A stretch of DNA of 64,000 bases from positions 114,676 to 178,675 of the forward strand of contig NZ_SDOZ01000005.1 in NCBI RefSeq assembly GCF_004134775.1, written 5' to 3'. Below are positions 7,770 to 18,025 of the stretch, piece after piece. Each line of letters opens with the position of its first letter. Positions within the stretch are counted from its first letter, which is position 1. The notes below the pieces were generated by a model. That model ran no database searches. It saw only the letters and a program-made list of their open reading frames with translations, and was not told the DNA's origin. This DNA comes from Candidatus Borkfalkia ceftriaxoniphila (lineage in GTDB: Bacteria; Bacillota; Clostridia; Christensenellales; Borkfalkiaceae). The translations under genes were made by a program, and so were the position numbers.

Positions 7770-9565
7770 CGAATGTCGATATTTCCGTAAACAGCCCAGG
7801 AATTCGGCTCGATCTGCGCGGTGCGCATAGGCGCTTTTTCATTCATCAGATCGTACATATCGCCGCTGAAATTCAATCCATAGCGCCCGCCGCCCAGATT
7901 GACGCAAACGCAAACGACTTCGCGCTCGCCGCGCCGCTCGAAAACGACGCAGTGTTCGTCGGCGAATACTTCCTTATACTCGCCTTCACGAAATACGCCG
8001 TATGCGCCGCGGATCTTACCCAGACGCGCATAATGCGCGTGCAATTCTTCATCAATATGCTCCCAGTCAAGACACTTGCGGCAGAACGGGTCGGAATAAC
8101 CCTCCGTTCCGGTTTCGTCCCCGTAATAGATGCTGGGAACGCCGAACAGCGTGAACTGTAAGAGTGCGGCGGCTTTCAGTCTTTCGACGGCTATCGCATA
8201 TTGTTCGCGGGTCAGGCGCAGTTCGTTCATCTCTTCTTTGTCAAAGGCGAGCACGCCGCCCAAAGCCGTTAAAATGCGCACCGTATCGTGCGTGCCCAAA
8301 ATATTCATGAGACAGTCCAACGAGCACTTGGGATAATGGTCGAGGAGCATACATACCGTTTCGCGGAATAATTTCGTATTTTTGCTGCGTACAAACTGTA
8401 TGATTGCCTCTTTGAGCGGGTAATTCATCACGCTGTCGAGTTCCTGTCCCTGAAAATAGGCGCGCCGTTCGCCGTAGGATATTTTATTGGAGGCGTCTTC
8501 CCAGACTTCGCCGATCACGATCCCGTTCGGATCGGCGGATTTGATCGCGCGGCGGACATTTCTGAGAAAGCGCGGCGGCAATTCGTCGGCAACGTCCAGA
8601 CGGAAACCTCCGAGCCCGCGCCGCATCCAATACTCGAGAACGCCGTTTTCGCCCGTGATAAATTCGTCGTACGAGGAAAGTTCATTCACGGCGGGCAGAA
8701 TATCGATCCCCCACCAACATTCGTATCGGTCGGGAAAATGTATAAAACGGTACCATTCGGCGTACGGAGATTCTTTCGACTGATACGCGCCGATGGAAGG
8801 ATAGCGTCCGTATTTGTTGAAATAAAGGCTGTCGTCTCCCGTATGATTAAAAACGCCGTCCAGAATAATGCGGATGCCGTGCGCCGCGGCATCGCGGACG
8901 AGCGCGTCGAAATCTTCCAAAGTACCCAAAAGCGGGTCGATTTTTTTGAAATCGCCCGTATCGTAGCGGTGATTGGAAAAGGCCTGGAATATCGGATTGA
9001 GATAGACGACGCTGACGCCGAGTTGCTGCAAATACGGCAATTTTTCGCGGATCCCGTTGAGGTTGCCGCCGAAAAAGTCGTTGTTAAGTACCTTTCCGCG
9101 GCTGTTCATGCGAAAATTCGGCGTATCCGTCCAATTCTTATGCAATATTTTTCCTTCGCCGACGGGAATATCCCTGTTTTTATAAAAGCGGTCGGGAAAG
9201 ATCTGATACATCACGCCGCCTTTGAACCAGTCGGGCGTGCGGTATTCGGCGGAACAAACGGTTAACTGATAGGCGCGGACGGGGTCGGAAAAGGTAAGTT
9301 CTCGCAATTCGCCTAAACCCGCGTTCCTGTTCCCGATACGAAAATAATAAAAATACAGTCCCGGTTCTTCCAAGGTCAGATCGAAGCGCCACCCGTAAGA
9401 AGTTGGCTGCATATCGAAATTTCGAGCCTCGCTCCCGTCCTTTTGAAGGACGAAAAGACAAGGCTCGCTGCTGTCACCGAATACTTTTATAACTGCCGTT
9501 TCGTTTTGCCGAATCCCTCCCGTAATACTCTTGCATTTTTTGTCTAAGGGATTATAGTAAATCAT
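7766..9565 (-). CDS. GH13 alpha-amylase / neopullulanase-type glycosidase
   Basis: A 599-aa retaining alpha-glucosidase-clan hydrolase. Residues 1-105 look like an N-terminal beta-sandwich as in neopullulanases. The catalytic barrel shows region I DGVFNHTGDD, region II GFRLDVADELP with the nucleophile Asp, region III GEVWED with the acid Glu, and region IV GTHD with the transition-state Asp. No signal peptide is present, so it acts in the cytoplasm, probably trimming glycogen branches or maltodextrins. It is the last gene of the glycogen operon, 5 bp after glgP. Exact specificity (amylase, cyclomaltodextrinase or debranching) cannot be fixed. Confidence 0.9.
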   Translation of the reverse strand: MIYYNPLDKKCKSITGGIRQNETAVIKVFGDSSEPCLFVLQKDGSEARNFDMQPTSYGWRFDLTLEEPGLYFYYFRIGNRNAGLGELRELTFSDPVRAYQLTVCSAEYRTPDWFKGGVMYQIFPDRFYKNRDIPVGEGKILHKNWTDTPNFRMNSRGKVLNNDFFGGNLNGIREKLPYLQQLGVSVVYLNPIFQAFSNHRYDTGDFKKIDPLLGTLEDFDALVRDAAAHGIRIILDGVFNHTGDDSLYFNKYGRYPSIGAYQSKESPYAEWYRFIHFPDRYECWWGIDILPAVNELSSYDEFITGENGVLEYWMRRGLGGFRLDVADELPPRFLRNVRRAIKSADPNGIVIGEVWEDASNKISYGERRAYFQGQELDSVMNYPLKEAIIQFVRSKNTKLFRETVCMLLDHYPKCSLDCLMNILGTHDTVRILTALGGVLAFDKEEMNELRLTREQYAIAVERLKAAALLQFTLFGVPSIYYGDETGTEGYSDPFCRKCLDWEHIDEELHAHYARLGKIRGAYGVFREGEYKEVFADEHCVVFERRGEREVVCVCVNLGGGRYGLNFSGDMYDLMNEKAPMRTAQIEPNSWAVYGNIDIR

Positions 9566-9570
9566 AGTCT

Positions 9571-12003
9571 TTAACTTTTCAGTGATTTGAGGTGCCAGAT
9601 ATTGTCTGCGTATTCTTTGATACTGCGGTCCGCGGAGAAAATTCCCGCTGCCGCGATGTTATTTAAAGACATCTTTGCCCAGCGAGCAGGATCTTCGGCG
9701 TACAGAGATTTGATTTTCTGCTGCGTTTGCCGATAGGATTCATAATCCGCCATGCACATATAGGGATCGGCGACAGGCGAGCCCGTGAGCAAATAGTTCG
9801 CCATATCCGAAAACGATTCTCCGTTAAAGCCGCGTATCAGCGTTTCGATGATACGGCGAAGTCCTTCGTCGGTATTGTAGTAGCGGCTGCTGTTGTAGCC
9901 TTTGGTCCACAACTCGTCTACTTCCTCGGCCCGCAGCCCGAAAATGAAAATATTGTCGGAACCGACAGCCTCGCTCATCTCAACGTTCGCGCCGTCGAGC
10001 GTGCCCACGGTCAAAGCGCCGTTGATCATAAATTTCATGTTGCCCGTACCGCTCGCTTCTTTTCCCGCAAGCGAGATCTGTTCGCTCACTTCCGATGCGG
10101 GCATCAGCCGTTCCGCCATACTGACGTTATAATCTTCCATATAAACTACGTTCAGTTTTTCGCGGATCTTCGGCTGTTTGCGGATATCTTCGGCAAGGTA
10201 ACAGATGAGTTTGATGATCTTTTTCGCCATCAGGTAACTCGGCGCGGCCTTCGCACCGAAGATGAACGTCTGCGGCTGCATCTTTTTATTCGGATCGTCC
10301 TTCAGTTCGTTATACAGCGAAATGATGTTCATGACGTTGAGCAACTGCCGTTTATATTCGTGCATACGTTTCGCCTGCACGTCGAAAACTGTGTTCGGAT
10401 CGATGAGAACGCCTTCTTTTTTATAGGCGTAATCGGCAAACTGTTTCTTTTTGAGGAGTTTGATTTCCGTCAGACGGTTTAAAACCGAAGAATCGTTTTC
10501 ATATTTCCTGAATTTTGAAAGTTGCGACGCATCCTGCACGTAACCTTCGCCGATGCAGTCGTTCAACAGCGCGCAAAGTTCGGGATTGGACTGGCAAAGC
10601 CAGCGGCGGTGTGCGATCCCGTTGGTCACGTTGGTAAATTTATCCGGCCATAGGCGATAAAACCCGTTGAAAATGCTGTCCTTGATGATTTCGCTGTGGA
10701 GCGCGGAAACGCCGTTGACCTTATGCGACGCCACGACGCATAGATTTGCCATTCTGATCATGCCGTTGGACATGATCGACATATTGTCGATGAGCGCGTG
10801 CTGACCGGGATAAATATTCCAAAGTTCGGAAACAAAACGGCGATTGATCTCCTTGATAATCATATGGATACGCGGAAGGCGTCTTGCGATCAGATCTTCT
10901 TGCCAGGTCTCCAACGCCTCCGCCATGACGGTATGGTTAGTATAGGCGAACGTGGCGGTCGTGATCGCCCAAGCGTCGTCCCATGTAAAGCCGTTTTCGT
11001 CCATGAGGATACGCATCAATTCGGGGATCGCAAGCGCGGGGTGCGTATCGTTGATATGGATCGCAGCCATTTCGGGCAAAAGATTCAATGGCCCGTAGCG
11101 ATGCTTGTGATCGTTGATGATATTTTGCAGCGATGCGGAAACGAGAAAATATTGTTGCTTTAAGCGGAGGGATTTACCCTCATAATGATTGTCGGCGGGA
11201 TAGAGAACTTTGGAAATGACCTCCGCCTCGTTCTCGTCCTGCATACAGCGCAGATAATCTCCCTGCGAGAAAAGTTTCATATCGAAACGGGAAACGTTGC
11301 GGGCTCGCCATAACCTGAGAACGGAGACCGCCTCGCTGTTTTTGCCCGATATCATCATATCGTAGGCGACCGCCTCGACTTCCTTGTAGCCGCCGTGGGT
11401 GACTTTCAGTCCCTGATCCGACCATTCTTCGTGCACCCAACCGTCGAATTTGACGATACAGGATTTGTCCGTGCGCTGCGTCAGCCAGACTTCGCCGCCG
11501 GGCAGCCATACGTCGGGCAATTCGGTCTGCCAGCCGTCCACGATCTTTTGTTTGAACAAACCGTAATCGTAGCGTATGGAATAGCCCATGGCGGGATAGT
11601 CGCCCGTTGCGAGCGCATCCATAAAGCACGCTGCCAGGCGGCCGAGGCCGCCGTTGCCGAGTCCCGCGTCGGGTTCTTCTTCGTAAAGATCCTCCAACGT
11701 GAGTTCGTAACTTTTCAGCGCCTTTTCGTAGGCGTCCTGCAAACCCAGATTGTAGACGTTATTTTTTAAAGACCTACCGAGCAAAAATTCCATACAGAGA
11801 TAATAGACTCGCTTGCCCTTCTTATTCTTCATTACCTTATGGAACTGCTGCCTTTTTTCCAGGAGGATATCTCTGACGCTCATGACGACCGCCTTATATA
11901 TCTGTTCTCTCGAAGCCTCCTGCGGCAGAACGCCGAAATAGCGGGAAAGTTTTCCCTGTATCAGCGTACGGACTTCCTTTTCGGTAATACTTGTGCTGCT
12001 CAT
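9571..12003 (-). CDS. glgP: Glycogen/maltodextrin phosphorylase
   Basis: An 810-aa GT35 phosphorylase that releases glucose-1-phosphate from glycogen ends. The length is typical. The pyridoxal-phosphate lysine region EASGTGNMKFMINGAL is intact, as are the N-terminal MEFLLGRSLKNN and GNGGLGRLAACFMD blocks that shape the active site. It lies in the middle of the glg operon behind the synthase, with TAGGAG upstream of its ATG, so polymer synthesis and breakdown genes share one transcript. Confidence 0.95.
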   Translation of the reverse strand: MSSTSITEKEVRTLIQGKLSRYFGVLPQEASREQIYKAVVMSVRDILLEKRQQFHKVMKNKKGKRVYYLCMEFLLGRSLKNNVYNLGLQDAYEKALKSYELTLEDLYEEEPDAGLGNGGLGRLAACFMDALATGDYPAMGYSIRYDYGLFKQKIVDGWQTELPDVWLPGGEVWLTQRTDKSCIVKFDGWVHEEWSDQGLKVTHGGYKEVEAVAYDMMISGKNSEAVSVLRLWRARNVSRFDMKLFSQGDYLRCMQDENEAEVISKVLYPADNHYEGKSLRLKQQYFLVSASLQNIINDHKHRYGPLNLLPEMAAIHINDTHPALAIPELMRILMDENGFTWDDAWAITTATFAYTNHTVMAEALETWQEDLIARRLPRIHMIIKEINRRFVSELWNIYPGQHALIDNMSIMSNGMIRMANLCVVASHKVNGVSALHSEIIKDSIFNGFYRLWPDKFTNVTNGIAHRRWLCQSNPELCALLNDCIGEGYVQDASQLSKFRKYENDSSVLNRLTEIKLLKKKQFADYAYKKEGVLIDPNTVFDVQAKRMHEYKRQLLNVMNIISLYNELKDDPNKKMQPQTFIFGAKAAPSYLMAKKIIKLICYLAEDIRKQPKIREKLNVVYMEDYNVSMAERLMPASEVSEQISLAGKEASGTGNMKFMINGALTVGTLDGANVEMSEAVGSDNIFIFGLRAEEVDELWTKGYNSSRYYNTDEGLRRIIETLIRGFNGESFSDMANYLLTGSPVADPYMCMADYESYRQTQQKIKSLYAEDPARWAKMSLNNIAAAGIFSADRSIKEYADNIWHLKSLKS

Positions 12004-12052
12004 GCTTTACTCCTAAATCTGTATTTCAACATTTCCCCGTCTGTGTATTTTA

Positions 12053-13582
12053 TTACTGCAACATGGAGCGATACAGTTTTTCATACTCGCCCGCGCTGCG
12101 CTGCCAACTGAAATCACTGTTCATGACCCGTTTTACGAGTTCGGGCCAGAACTCTTTATTCTGATAACAAGCGATCGCCTCGCGGATAACGTATAACATA
12201 TCATATGCATTATAGTTAGCAAAGGTAAACCCGTTGCCTCCGAGCGAAACAGGTTTGATACTGTCGTACAATCCGCCCGTTTCTCGCACGACGGGCACCG
12301 TGCCGTAACGGCACGCGATCATCTGCGACAGACCGCAAGGCTCCGACTTCGAGGGCATCAAAAAAAGGTCTGCACCCGCATAAATTTTGCGGGAAAGATC
12401 GGGATTGAACGCGATCACGGTGACCAGTTTCCCGACGTAGTTTTTCGCAAGGTCGGTAAAAAAGTTTTCGTACATCGAATCGCCTTTGCCGAGAATGATG
12501 ACCTGTACGTCCTGTCTCAGGATTTCTTCTATGACGGTCTTTACAAGGTCCAGTCCCTTATGCGAAACGAGGCGGGAAATTACCGCGACGATCGGCGTTT
12601 CCGCCTTGACGGGAAGATTGAACATCTTTTGCAGTTCTTCCTTGCAGCGCTTTTTGGGTTCGGGATCTTCCTTGGTATAGTTGCAGAAAATAGCGGGATC
12701 GGTCTCGCTGTTATAAGAATCGACGTCGATACCGTTTAATATACCCGTCAGTTTGAATTCGTTGCGGCGCACGATGGGATCGAGGCCGTGCGCGTAGAAC
12801 GGATCCTTGATCTCTTCGGCGTAGCGAGGGCTGACCGTCGAAAATTTTTCGCTGCATTCGATAGCGGCTTTCATCAGATTGATGCACTTATCGTATTCTA
12901 AAAGATAGCGCCAGGAATTGGAAATACCGAACAGATCTTCCAAAATATCCAGCGAATATTTCCCTTGATATTCTATATTATGAATGGTAAACAGCGAGCG
13001 GATAAACTGATATTCGGGACGGAAACAATAAATGGTCTTCAGATAAACCGCCGCGAGCGCCGCCTGCCAGTCGTGGCAATGCAGCACGTCGGGAAAGAAC
13101 CCGAGAAACGGCATGATCTCCAGAACGCTCCGCGAAAAGAAAGCGAAACGCTCGCCGTCGTCGTAATATCCGTAGCAGCCGGGGCGTTTGAAATAGTATT
13201 CGTTATCGAGGAAATAGAAAATCACGCCCTCTTTTTCATAACTGAAAATGCCGCAGTATTGATTTCTCCATGCGAGCGGCACGAAAATATTGCCGAGGTA
13301 TTTCATTTTGCTCCTGTATTCCGTCGCGATGTCCGAATACAAAGGAATGACCACGCGGACGTCCAGATCGCTGTTTTTGGCGAGCGCTCGGGAAAGAGAG
13401 CCGATCACTTCCGCAAGCCCTCCCGTCGCGATGAACGGCGTACTTTCCGACGCCACAAAAAGGATCTTCTTTTTCGGCGTAACTTCAATCTCGGGCACAG
13501 TTGCGGGCGCTGAAATTTCCGCAACCGTTTCGAAATCTTTCTTCTTAGTCTTTTTCACATCCGCCGTTGTTTTTTTGGGCAT
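12053..13582 (-). CDS. glgA: Glycogen synthase (GT5), with N-terminal tail
   Basis: A 509-aa ADP-glucose-dependent glycogen synthase. An initial 38-residue Lys/Thr-rich, low-complexity tail precedes the GT5 domain, which begins at KKILFVASES. The ADP-glucose loop reads FIATGGLAEV where the classical enzyme has KTGGL, so the usual lysine is Ala; I recall similar ATGGL forms in other clostridial GlgA proteins, so it may still be active. The C-terminal SKSEPCGLSQMIACRYGT motif, which holds the catalytic Glu, is complete. GGAGGTATCGAATATG sets the start. It lies between glgD and glgP. Confidence 0.93.
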   Translation of the reverse strand: MPKKTTADVKKTKKKDFETVAEISAPATVPEIEVTPKKKILFVASESTPFIATGGLAEVIGSLSRALAKNSDLDVRVVIPLYSDIATEYRSKMKYLGNIFVPLAWRNQYCGIFSYEKEGVIFYFLDNEYYFKRPGCYGYYDDGERFAFFSRSVLEIMPFLGFFPDVLHCHDWQAALAAVYLKTIYCFRPEYQFIRSLFTIHNIEYQGKYSLDILEDLFGISNSWRYLLEYDKCINLMKAAIECSEKFSTVSPRYAEEIKDPFYAHGLDPIVRRNEFKLTGILNGIDVDSYNSETDPAIFCNYTKEDPEPKKRCKEELQKMFNLPVKAETPIVAVISRLVSHKGLDLVKTVIEEILRQDVQVIILGKGDSMYENFFTDLAKNYVGKLVTVIAFNPDLSRKIYAGADLFLMPSKSEPCGLSQMIACRYGTVPVVRETGGLYDSIKPVSLGGNGFTFANYNAYDMLYVIREAIACYQNKEFWPELVKRVMNSDFSWQRSAGEYEKLYRSMLQ

Positions 13583-13601
13583 ATTCGATACCTCCTTATT
13601 T

Positions 13602-14708
13602 TTAAATCATCGAGCCTTTGGGAATGCAATACGGCTGCGCTTCGCAGCCCGAAAGCACCCTTCTGTCCCTTATCACGACATTTTTATCGGTGATCACGCA
13701 GTTCAAACTGACGTTGTCCCCGATGAGGTTATCCTGCATTACAATGGAATTTTTGATCACGCTGCCCTTTCCGACCTTCACGCCGCGGAACAGAATGCTG
13801 TTTTCCACCGTGCCCTCTACGATACAGCCGTCCGAAATGAGCGAATTTTTGATCTTGGAATTTTCGCCGTACTTGGAAGGCGCCGAATCGCGCACTTTGG
13901 TATAGATATCCCGCGCGCCGAACAATTCGTCGCGCAAGTTCTTATTTAAAAGTTCCATATTGTGTTTGAAATAGGAACCGATCGAATCGATGCTCGCGTG
14001 GTAGCCCTTAAAATCGTAAGCAAAAATTTTCAAACTCTTGAAGTTGCGCATGAGAATATCGCGTCGGAAACTGTTGAGCCCGCGCGCGACGGCGTCAAAG
14101 ATAGTATTGATTAAAAACCGACGGTTCATAATCATAATATTGACATAAAATTTATTTTTGCCCGAAAGTTTCGCGTTTATTTTAATATCGCTCACCCGTC
14201 CGTCTTGGTCCGTTTTTACGGCGGTATAGCGGGCAGAATCGTCTATCTCCTCGTCGTGGCATACGAGCGTGATATCCGCCTTCTTCTTTTCGTGATATTC
14301 GATAACGTCGCTGAAATCCATGCGATATACGCCGTCGCAGTCGCAGAGAACTACGTATTCTTCATTGCGGCGGTTCAGAAATCCCATCGCGCCTTTGAGC
14401 GCTTCGAGGCGGTTGCGGTATAAAACGTCGTTTTCCTGCGCGCCGAAAGGCGGCAGCAGAATAAGCCCGCCCGTCTTTCTCGCCAGGTCCCAGTCCTTAC
14501 CGCTGCCGAGATGGTCCATCAGCGACTGGTAGTTGCTTTTCGTGATGATCCCGACCGTAGTGATCCCGGAGTTGACCATATTGGATAACGCGAAATCGAT
14601 CAGCCGATATCTTCCGCCGAACGGAACGGAGGCCATGGTGCGGCGGCGCGACAGTTCGGGAATATTTTCGTCGTGGATATTGGAAAAAATGATGCCGACT
14701 GCAGACAT
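13602..14708 (-). CDS. glgD: GlgD, glucose-1-phosphate adenylyltransferase regulatory subunit
   Basis: A 368-aa homologue of GlgC that in Firmicutes forms a heteromer with it. The N-terminal pyrophosphorylase fold is recognisable (SVPFGGRYRLIDFALSN), but the glycine-rich nucleotide loop of GlgC is replaced by GIIFSNIHDENIPELS, as expected for the weakly catalytic GlgD. A left-handed beta-helix of hexapeptide repeats forms the C-terminus. It begins 1 bp after glgC, with GGGAGG upstream, so the two are translationally close and probably made in equal amounts. Confidence 0.94.
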   Translation of the reverse strand: MSAVGIIFSNIHDENIPELSRRRTMASVPFGGRYRLIDFALSNMVNSGITTVGIITKSNYQSLMDHLGSGKDWDLARKTGGLILLPPFGAQENDVLYRNRLEALKGAMGFLNRRNEEYVVLCDCDGVYRMDFSDVIEYHEKKKADITLVCHDEEIDDSARYTAVKTDQDGRVSDIKINAKLSGKNKFYVNIMIMNRRFLINTIFDAVARGLNSFRRDILMRNFKSLKIFAYDFKGYHASIDSIGSYFKHNMELLNKNLRDELFGARDIYTKVRDSAPSKYGENSKIKNSLISDGCIVEGTVENSILFRGVKVGKGSVIKNSIVMQDNLIGDNVSLNCVITDKNVVIRDRRVLSGCEAQPYCIPKGSMI

Positions 14709-14709
14709 A

Positions 14710-15912
14710 TCATTTACCTCCCTTCAAAACGTTTTTATCTACGATATTGCCGCCAGCAAGGATCGCGCCCTCTTCAACGACGATATTGCGGCCGAGTACG
14801 GCTATCCCCTTTTTGGAGGTCCGCTCTTCGCCGATCACGGCGCCGCGAGAAACCGTCACGTCCTCGTCGATGATGGCGTATGTAACGCGCGCATCTTCCT
14901 CGATGACAGTGCCGCTCATGATCACGCTGTCCTTGACGAACGCGCCCTTTTTCACGATCACGTTGCTCGACAGCAAAGAATTGATGACGGTACCCTCTAT
15001 TTCGCAGCCGAGCGCGATCATCGAATTTTTAATGATCGCATCTTCCCCCACGTATTCGGGCGGCGCAAGCGGATTGCGCGAATGAATTTTCCAGTCCGAA
15101 TTGGAAACGTCGAAGGCGGGGTCGTCGCCCAAAAGGTCCATGTTCGCTTCCCATAAAGAAGAGATCGTGCCTACGTCCTTCCAATAGCCGTCAAAACTGT
15201 ACGCCACCATCTTTTCCCCTGCGGCGAGCATGGCGGGCAGAACGTCTTTCCCGAAATCTTTGGAGGACGAGGGATTGCTGTCGTCCTCTTCCAGATAGTC
15301 GTACAGTTTCTGCGCGGTAAAGATGTAGATCCCCATGGAAGCCAGCGTGCTTTTCGGCTGTTTGGGTTTTTCTTCGAACTCGTAAATGGTCCCGTCTTCG
15401 CGGGTGTTCAGAATCCCGAAACGGGAAGCCTCCTGCATGGTCACGTTGATGGCTGCGATCGTGCAACTCGCCACGTTTTCCACGTGCGCGCGCAGCATTT
15501 TGCTGTAATCCATTTTATAGATATGATCGCCCGAAAGAATGAGCACGTATTCGGGATTGTACATTTTGATAAAGTTGATATTCTGGTAAATGGCGTTGGC
15601 CGTACCCTCATACCAGGCGGATTTGGATTTTTTCTGATAAGGCGAAAGTACGTGCACGCCCCCGAAGGTGCGGTCAAGATCCCACGGCTGCCCGTTACCG
15701 ATATATTCGTTGAGGACCAACGGCTGATACTGGGTGAGAACGCCCACCGTGTCGATCCCTGAATTGATGCAGTTCGAGAGCGGAAAATCGATGATCCTGT
15801 ACTTTGCCCCGAACGGCACGGCAGGTTTTGCGATGTTATTCGTCAGCGCATACAACCTGCTTCCCTGCCCCCCCGCGAGGAGCATCGCAACACATTCTTT
15901 CTTTCTTTGCAT
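14710..15912 (-). CDS. glgC: Glucose-1-phosphate adenylyltransferase catalytic subunit
   Basis: GlgC makes ADP-glucose from ATP and glucose-1-phosphate, the committed step of glycogen synthesis. The ATG at 15912 is chosen over an upstream in-frame TTG because of the GTGGGGG before it; this gives 400 aa. The nucleotide loop [10 protein letters not shown] (about 10-19), KPAVPFG, the sugar-phosphate region [11 protein letters not shown] and a C-terminal beta-helix are all present. The gene follows glgB by 70 bp and precedes glgD. Confidence 0.95.
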   Translation of the reverse strand: MQRKKECVAMLLAGGQGSRLYALTNNIAKPAVPFGAKYRIIDFPLSNCINSGIDTVGVLTQYQPLVLNEYIGNGQPWDLDRTFGGVHVLSPYQKKSKSAWYEGTANAIYQNINFIKMYNPEYVLILSGDHIYKMDYSKMLRAHVENVASCTIAAINVTMQEASRFGILNTREDGTIYEFEEKPKQPKSTLASMGIYIFTAQKLYDYLEEDDSNPSSSKDFGKDVLPAMLAAGEKMVAYSFDGYWKDVGTISSLWEANMDLLGDDPAFDVSNSDWKIHSRNPLAPPEYVGEDAIIKNSMIALGCEIEGTVINSLLSSNVIVKKGAFVKDSVIMSGTVIEEDARVTYAIIDEDVTVSRGAVIGEERTSKKGIAVLGRNIVVEEGAILAGGNIVDKNVLKGGK

Positions 15913-15982
15913 AATAAACCCCCACAAAAATTTACGATATGATTCAATCTACAGCCGCATTTCCCGCGGTCTGCGCCCGTTT

Positions 15983-17860
15983 TTATTCCGTCTTTTGCAA
16001 ATACAGGCAAGTCAGCGCGGGAACGTCGACAAGTATGGAATTTTCCCGTCCGTGGCTGATCTTTTTCGAAGTGGCGAACACGCGTTTCGAAAGCGCGCCT
16101 GCGCCGCCGTATTTCACGCTGTCGGTATTGAAAACGATCTTATATTTACCTTTGGGCACGCCCAGACGGTAATTTTCTGCCTTGACGCCCGAAAAATTTA
16201 CGATGACCAGATACTGTTCTCCGCTCTTATCGCGGCGAAGATATGCGATGATATTGCGGTCGGCGTCGTCCGCAGCCATCCATTCGAACCCGTCCCACGA
16301 ATCTTCTATCTCGTAAAATGCGGGCGTCTGGGCGTAGAACAGATTGAGTTCGCGGTTCATGAGCGCAAGTTTCGCGTGCATGGGATATTCTTCTAAGAAA
16401 AATTCCAGTCCCTCGCGGTAATCCCATTCTTTGAACTGCCCGAATTCGCTGCCCATGAACAGCAATTTTTTGCCTGGGTGCGACATCATATATCCCATAA
16501 ACGCGCGCACGTTTGCAAACTTTTCTTCGTAACTGCCCGGCATTTTGTCAATGAGAGAACGCTTTCCGTGCACCACTTCGTCATGTGAAATGGGCAAAAC
16601 AAAGTTTTCCGTAAACGCGTAAAACATGGAAAACGTCAACTTATTGTGATTGTAACTGCGAAAATAAGGATCGGTCTGCATATACGACAGTACGTCGTTC
16701 ATCCAGCCCATATTCCACTTAAAGTTGAAACCCAGACCGCCCACGTCCACAGGCTTGGTCACGAGCGGCCATGCGGTGGATTCTTCCGCGATCATCATTG
16801 CCTGCGGGTACTCCGAAAACACGGCGGCGTTGAGTTTCTGCAAAAACGCGATCGCTTCCAGATTTTTATTCTCGCCGTAGATATTCGGGACCCACTCGCC
16901 GGGTTTTTTATCGTAATCGAGATAAAGCATCGATGCGACCGCATCTACGCGCAGCCCGTCGATATGATAACGGTCGAAATAAAACAACGCGTTGGATATC
17001 AGAAACGACAGAACCTCGTTGCGCCCGTAATCGAATACGCGTGTGCCCCAACTCTTATGCTCCATACGATCCCACTGCGGGCACTCGTATAAAGGCGCGC
17101 CGTCGAATTCGTACAACCCGTGCGCGTCTTTGGGAAAATGCGCGGGTACCCAGTCCAAAATCACGCCGATGCCGTTTTTGTGAAGCTCGTCCACAAGTTT
17201 CATAAAATCGTGCGGCGTACCCAACCGCGATGTGATCGCATAATAACCCGTGACCTGATATCCCCATGAACCGTCGTAGGGATATTCGCTCAGAGGCATA
17301 AACTCCACGTGCGTATAGCGCATCTCTTTCAGATACGGAATGAGTTCTGAGATCAGTTTACCGAAATCGAAATAATTCCCGTCCCCGTACTGCCGCCAGG
17401 ATAAGGCGTTCAGTTCATATATATTCATGGGCGACGCATAGATATTCTTTTTTTTCAAAGAATCCCTGTACGCCTTGTCCGACCATTTGAAACCGTTCAG
17501 ATCGTACACTTTCGACGCCGTCTTGGAAGGCGTTTCCGCATGGAACGCAAAGGGATCGGCTTTATACAGATATCGCCCGTCCTGCGCGCAGATACAATAT
17601 TTGTAAACTTCGTAATTTTTGATATGAGGGATAAAAAGTTCGAACGTTTCCCCGTCCAACAGTCTGGTCATTACATGGGCCGCGGGATCCCAGCCGTTAA
17701 AATCTCCCACGACGGAAACAGACTTCGCGCGCGGCGCCCAGACGCGGAAAACAACGCCCTTCTTGCCGTCATCTCTGGCAGGGTGCGCGCCGAAAAACTC
17801 ATAAGAGCGAACGTTCTTTCCGTTATGGAACAGAAACAAGGGAAATTCAACTTCCTGCAT
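15983..17860 (-). CDS. glgB: 1,4-alpha-glucan branching enzyme
   Basis: About 625 aa, GH13 branching enzyme that creates alpha-1,6 links. The ATG at 17860 is preferred to the one four codons upstream because GGAGGTG lies at correct spacing only for it. An N-terminal CBM48 domain (about 20-110) is followed by the barrel with DWVPAHF, nucleophile Asp in GLRVDAVASM, acid Glu in IAEESTAWP and the ISHDEVVHGK motif typical of branching enzymes. It is the first gene of the glycogen operon and directly follows the operon promoter. Confidence 0.95.
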   Translation of the reverse strand: MQEVEFPLFLFHNGKNVRSYEFFGAHPARDDGKKGVVFRVWAPRAKSVSVVGDFNGWDPAAHVMTRLLDGETFELFIPHIKNYEVYKYCICAQDGRYLYKADPFAFHAETPSKTASKVYDLNGFKWSDKAYRDSLKKKNIYASPMNIYELNALSWRQYGDGNYFDFGKLISELIPYLKEMRYTHVEFMPLSEYPYDGSWGYQVTGYYAITSRLGTPHDFMKLVDELHKNGIGVILDWVPAHFPKDAHGLYEFDGAPLYECPQWDRMEHKSWGTRVFDYGRNEVLSFLISNALFYFDRYHIDGLRVDAVASMLYLDYDKKPGEWVPNIYGENKNLEAIAFLQKLNAAVFSEYPQAMMIAEESTAWPLVTKPVDVGGLGFNFKWNMGWMNDVLSYMQTDPYFRSYNHNKLTFSMFYAFTENFVLPISHDEVVHGKRSLIDKMPGSYEEKFANVRAFMGYMMSHPGKKLLFMGSEFGQFKEWDYREGLEFFLEEYPMHAKLALMNRELNLFYAQTPAFYEIEDSWDGFEWMAADDADRNIIAYLRRDKSGEQYLVIVNFSGVKAENYRLGVPKGKYKIVFNTDSVKYGGAGALSKRVFATSKKISHGRENSILVDVPALTCLYLQKTE

Positions 17861-17901
17861 AGTCACCTCCATATTTCTACATTTTGTTGTATTCCTTATT
17901 C

Positions 17902-17930
17902 ATTATACAATAAATTGTGTGCATTTTCAA
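17902..17930 (-). promoter_or_regulatory. Glycogen operon promoter
   Basis: TTGAAA (17930-17925), 17-bp spacer, TATAAT (17907-17902) on the minus strand, about 40 bp before the glgB start. No operator-like repeat is obvious nearby. Confidence 0.85.
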
Positions 17931-17987
17931 TAGTATAATGAAAATAATTTGATAAATTTTGACGATTATCGATATATAAATTCTACC

Positions 17988-18025
17988 AAAAAAGGGCACG
18001 AACGCTAAGCGTCCATGCCCTTTTT
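17988..18025 (-). terminator. Terminator of the membrane-protein operon
   Basis: AAAAAAGGGCA pairs with TGCCCTTTTT across an inner ACGCT/AGCGT stem; the stop codon of the 18005 gene lies inside. T-rich on the minus strand. Confidence 0.8.
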
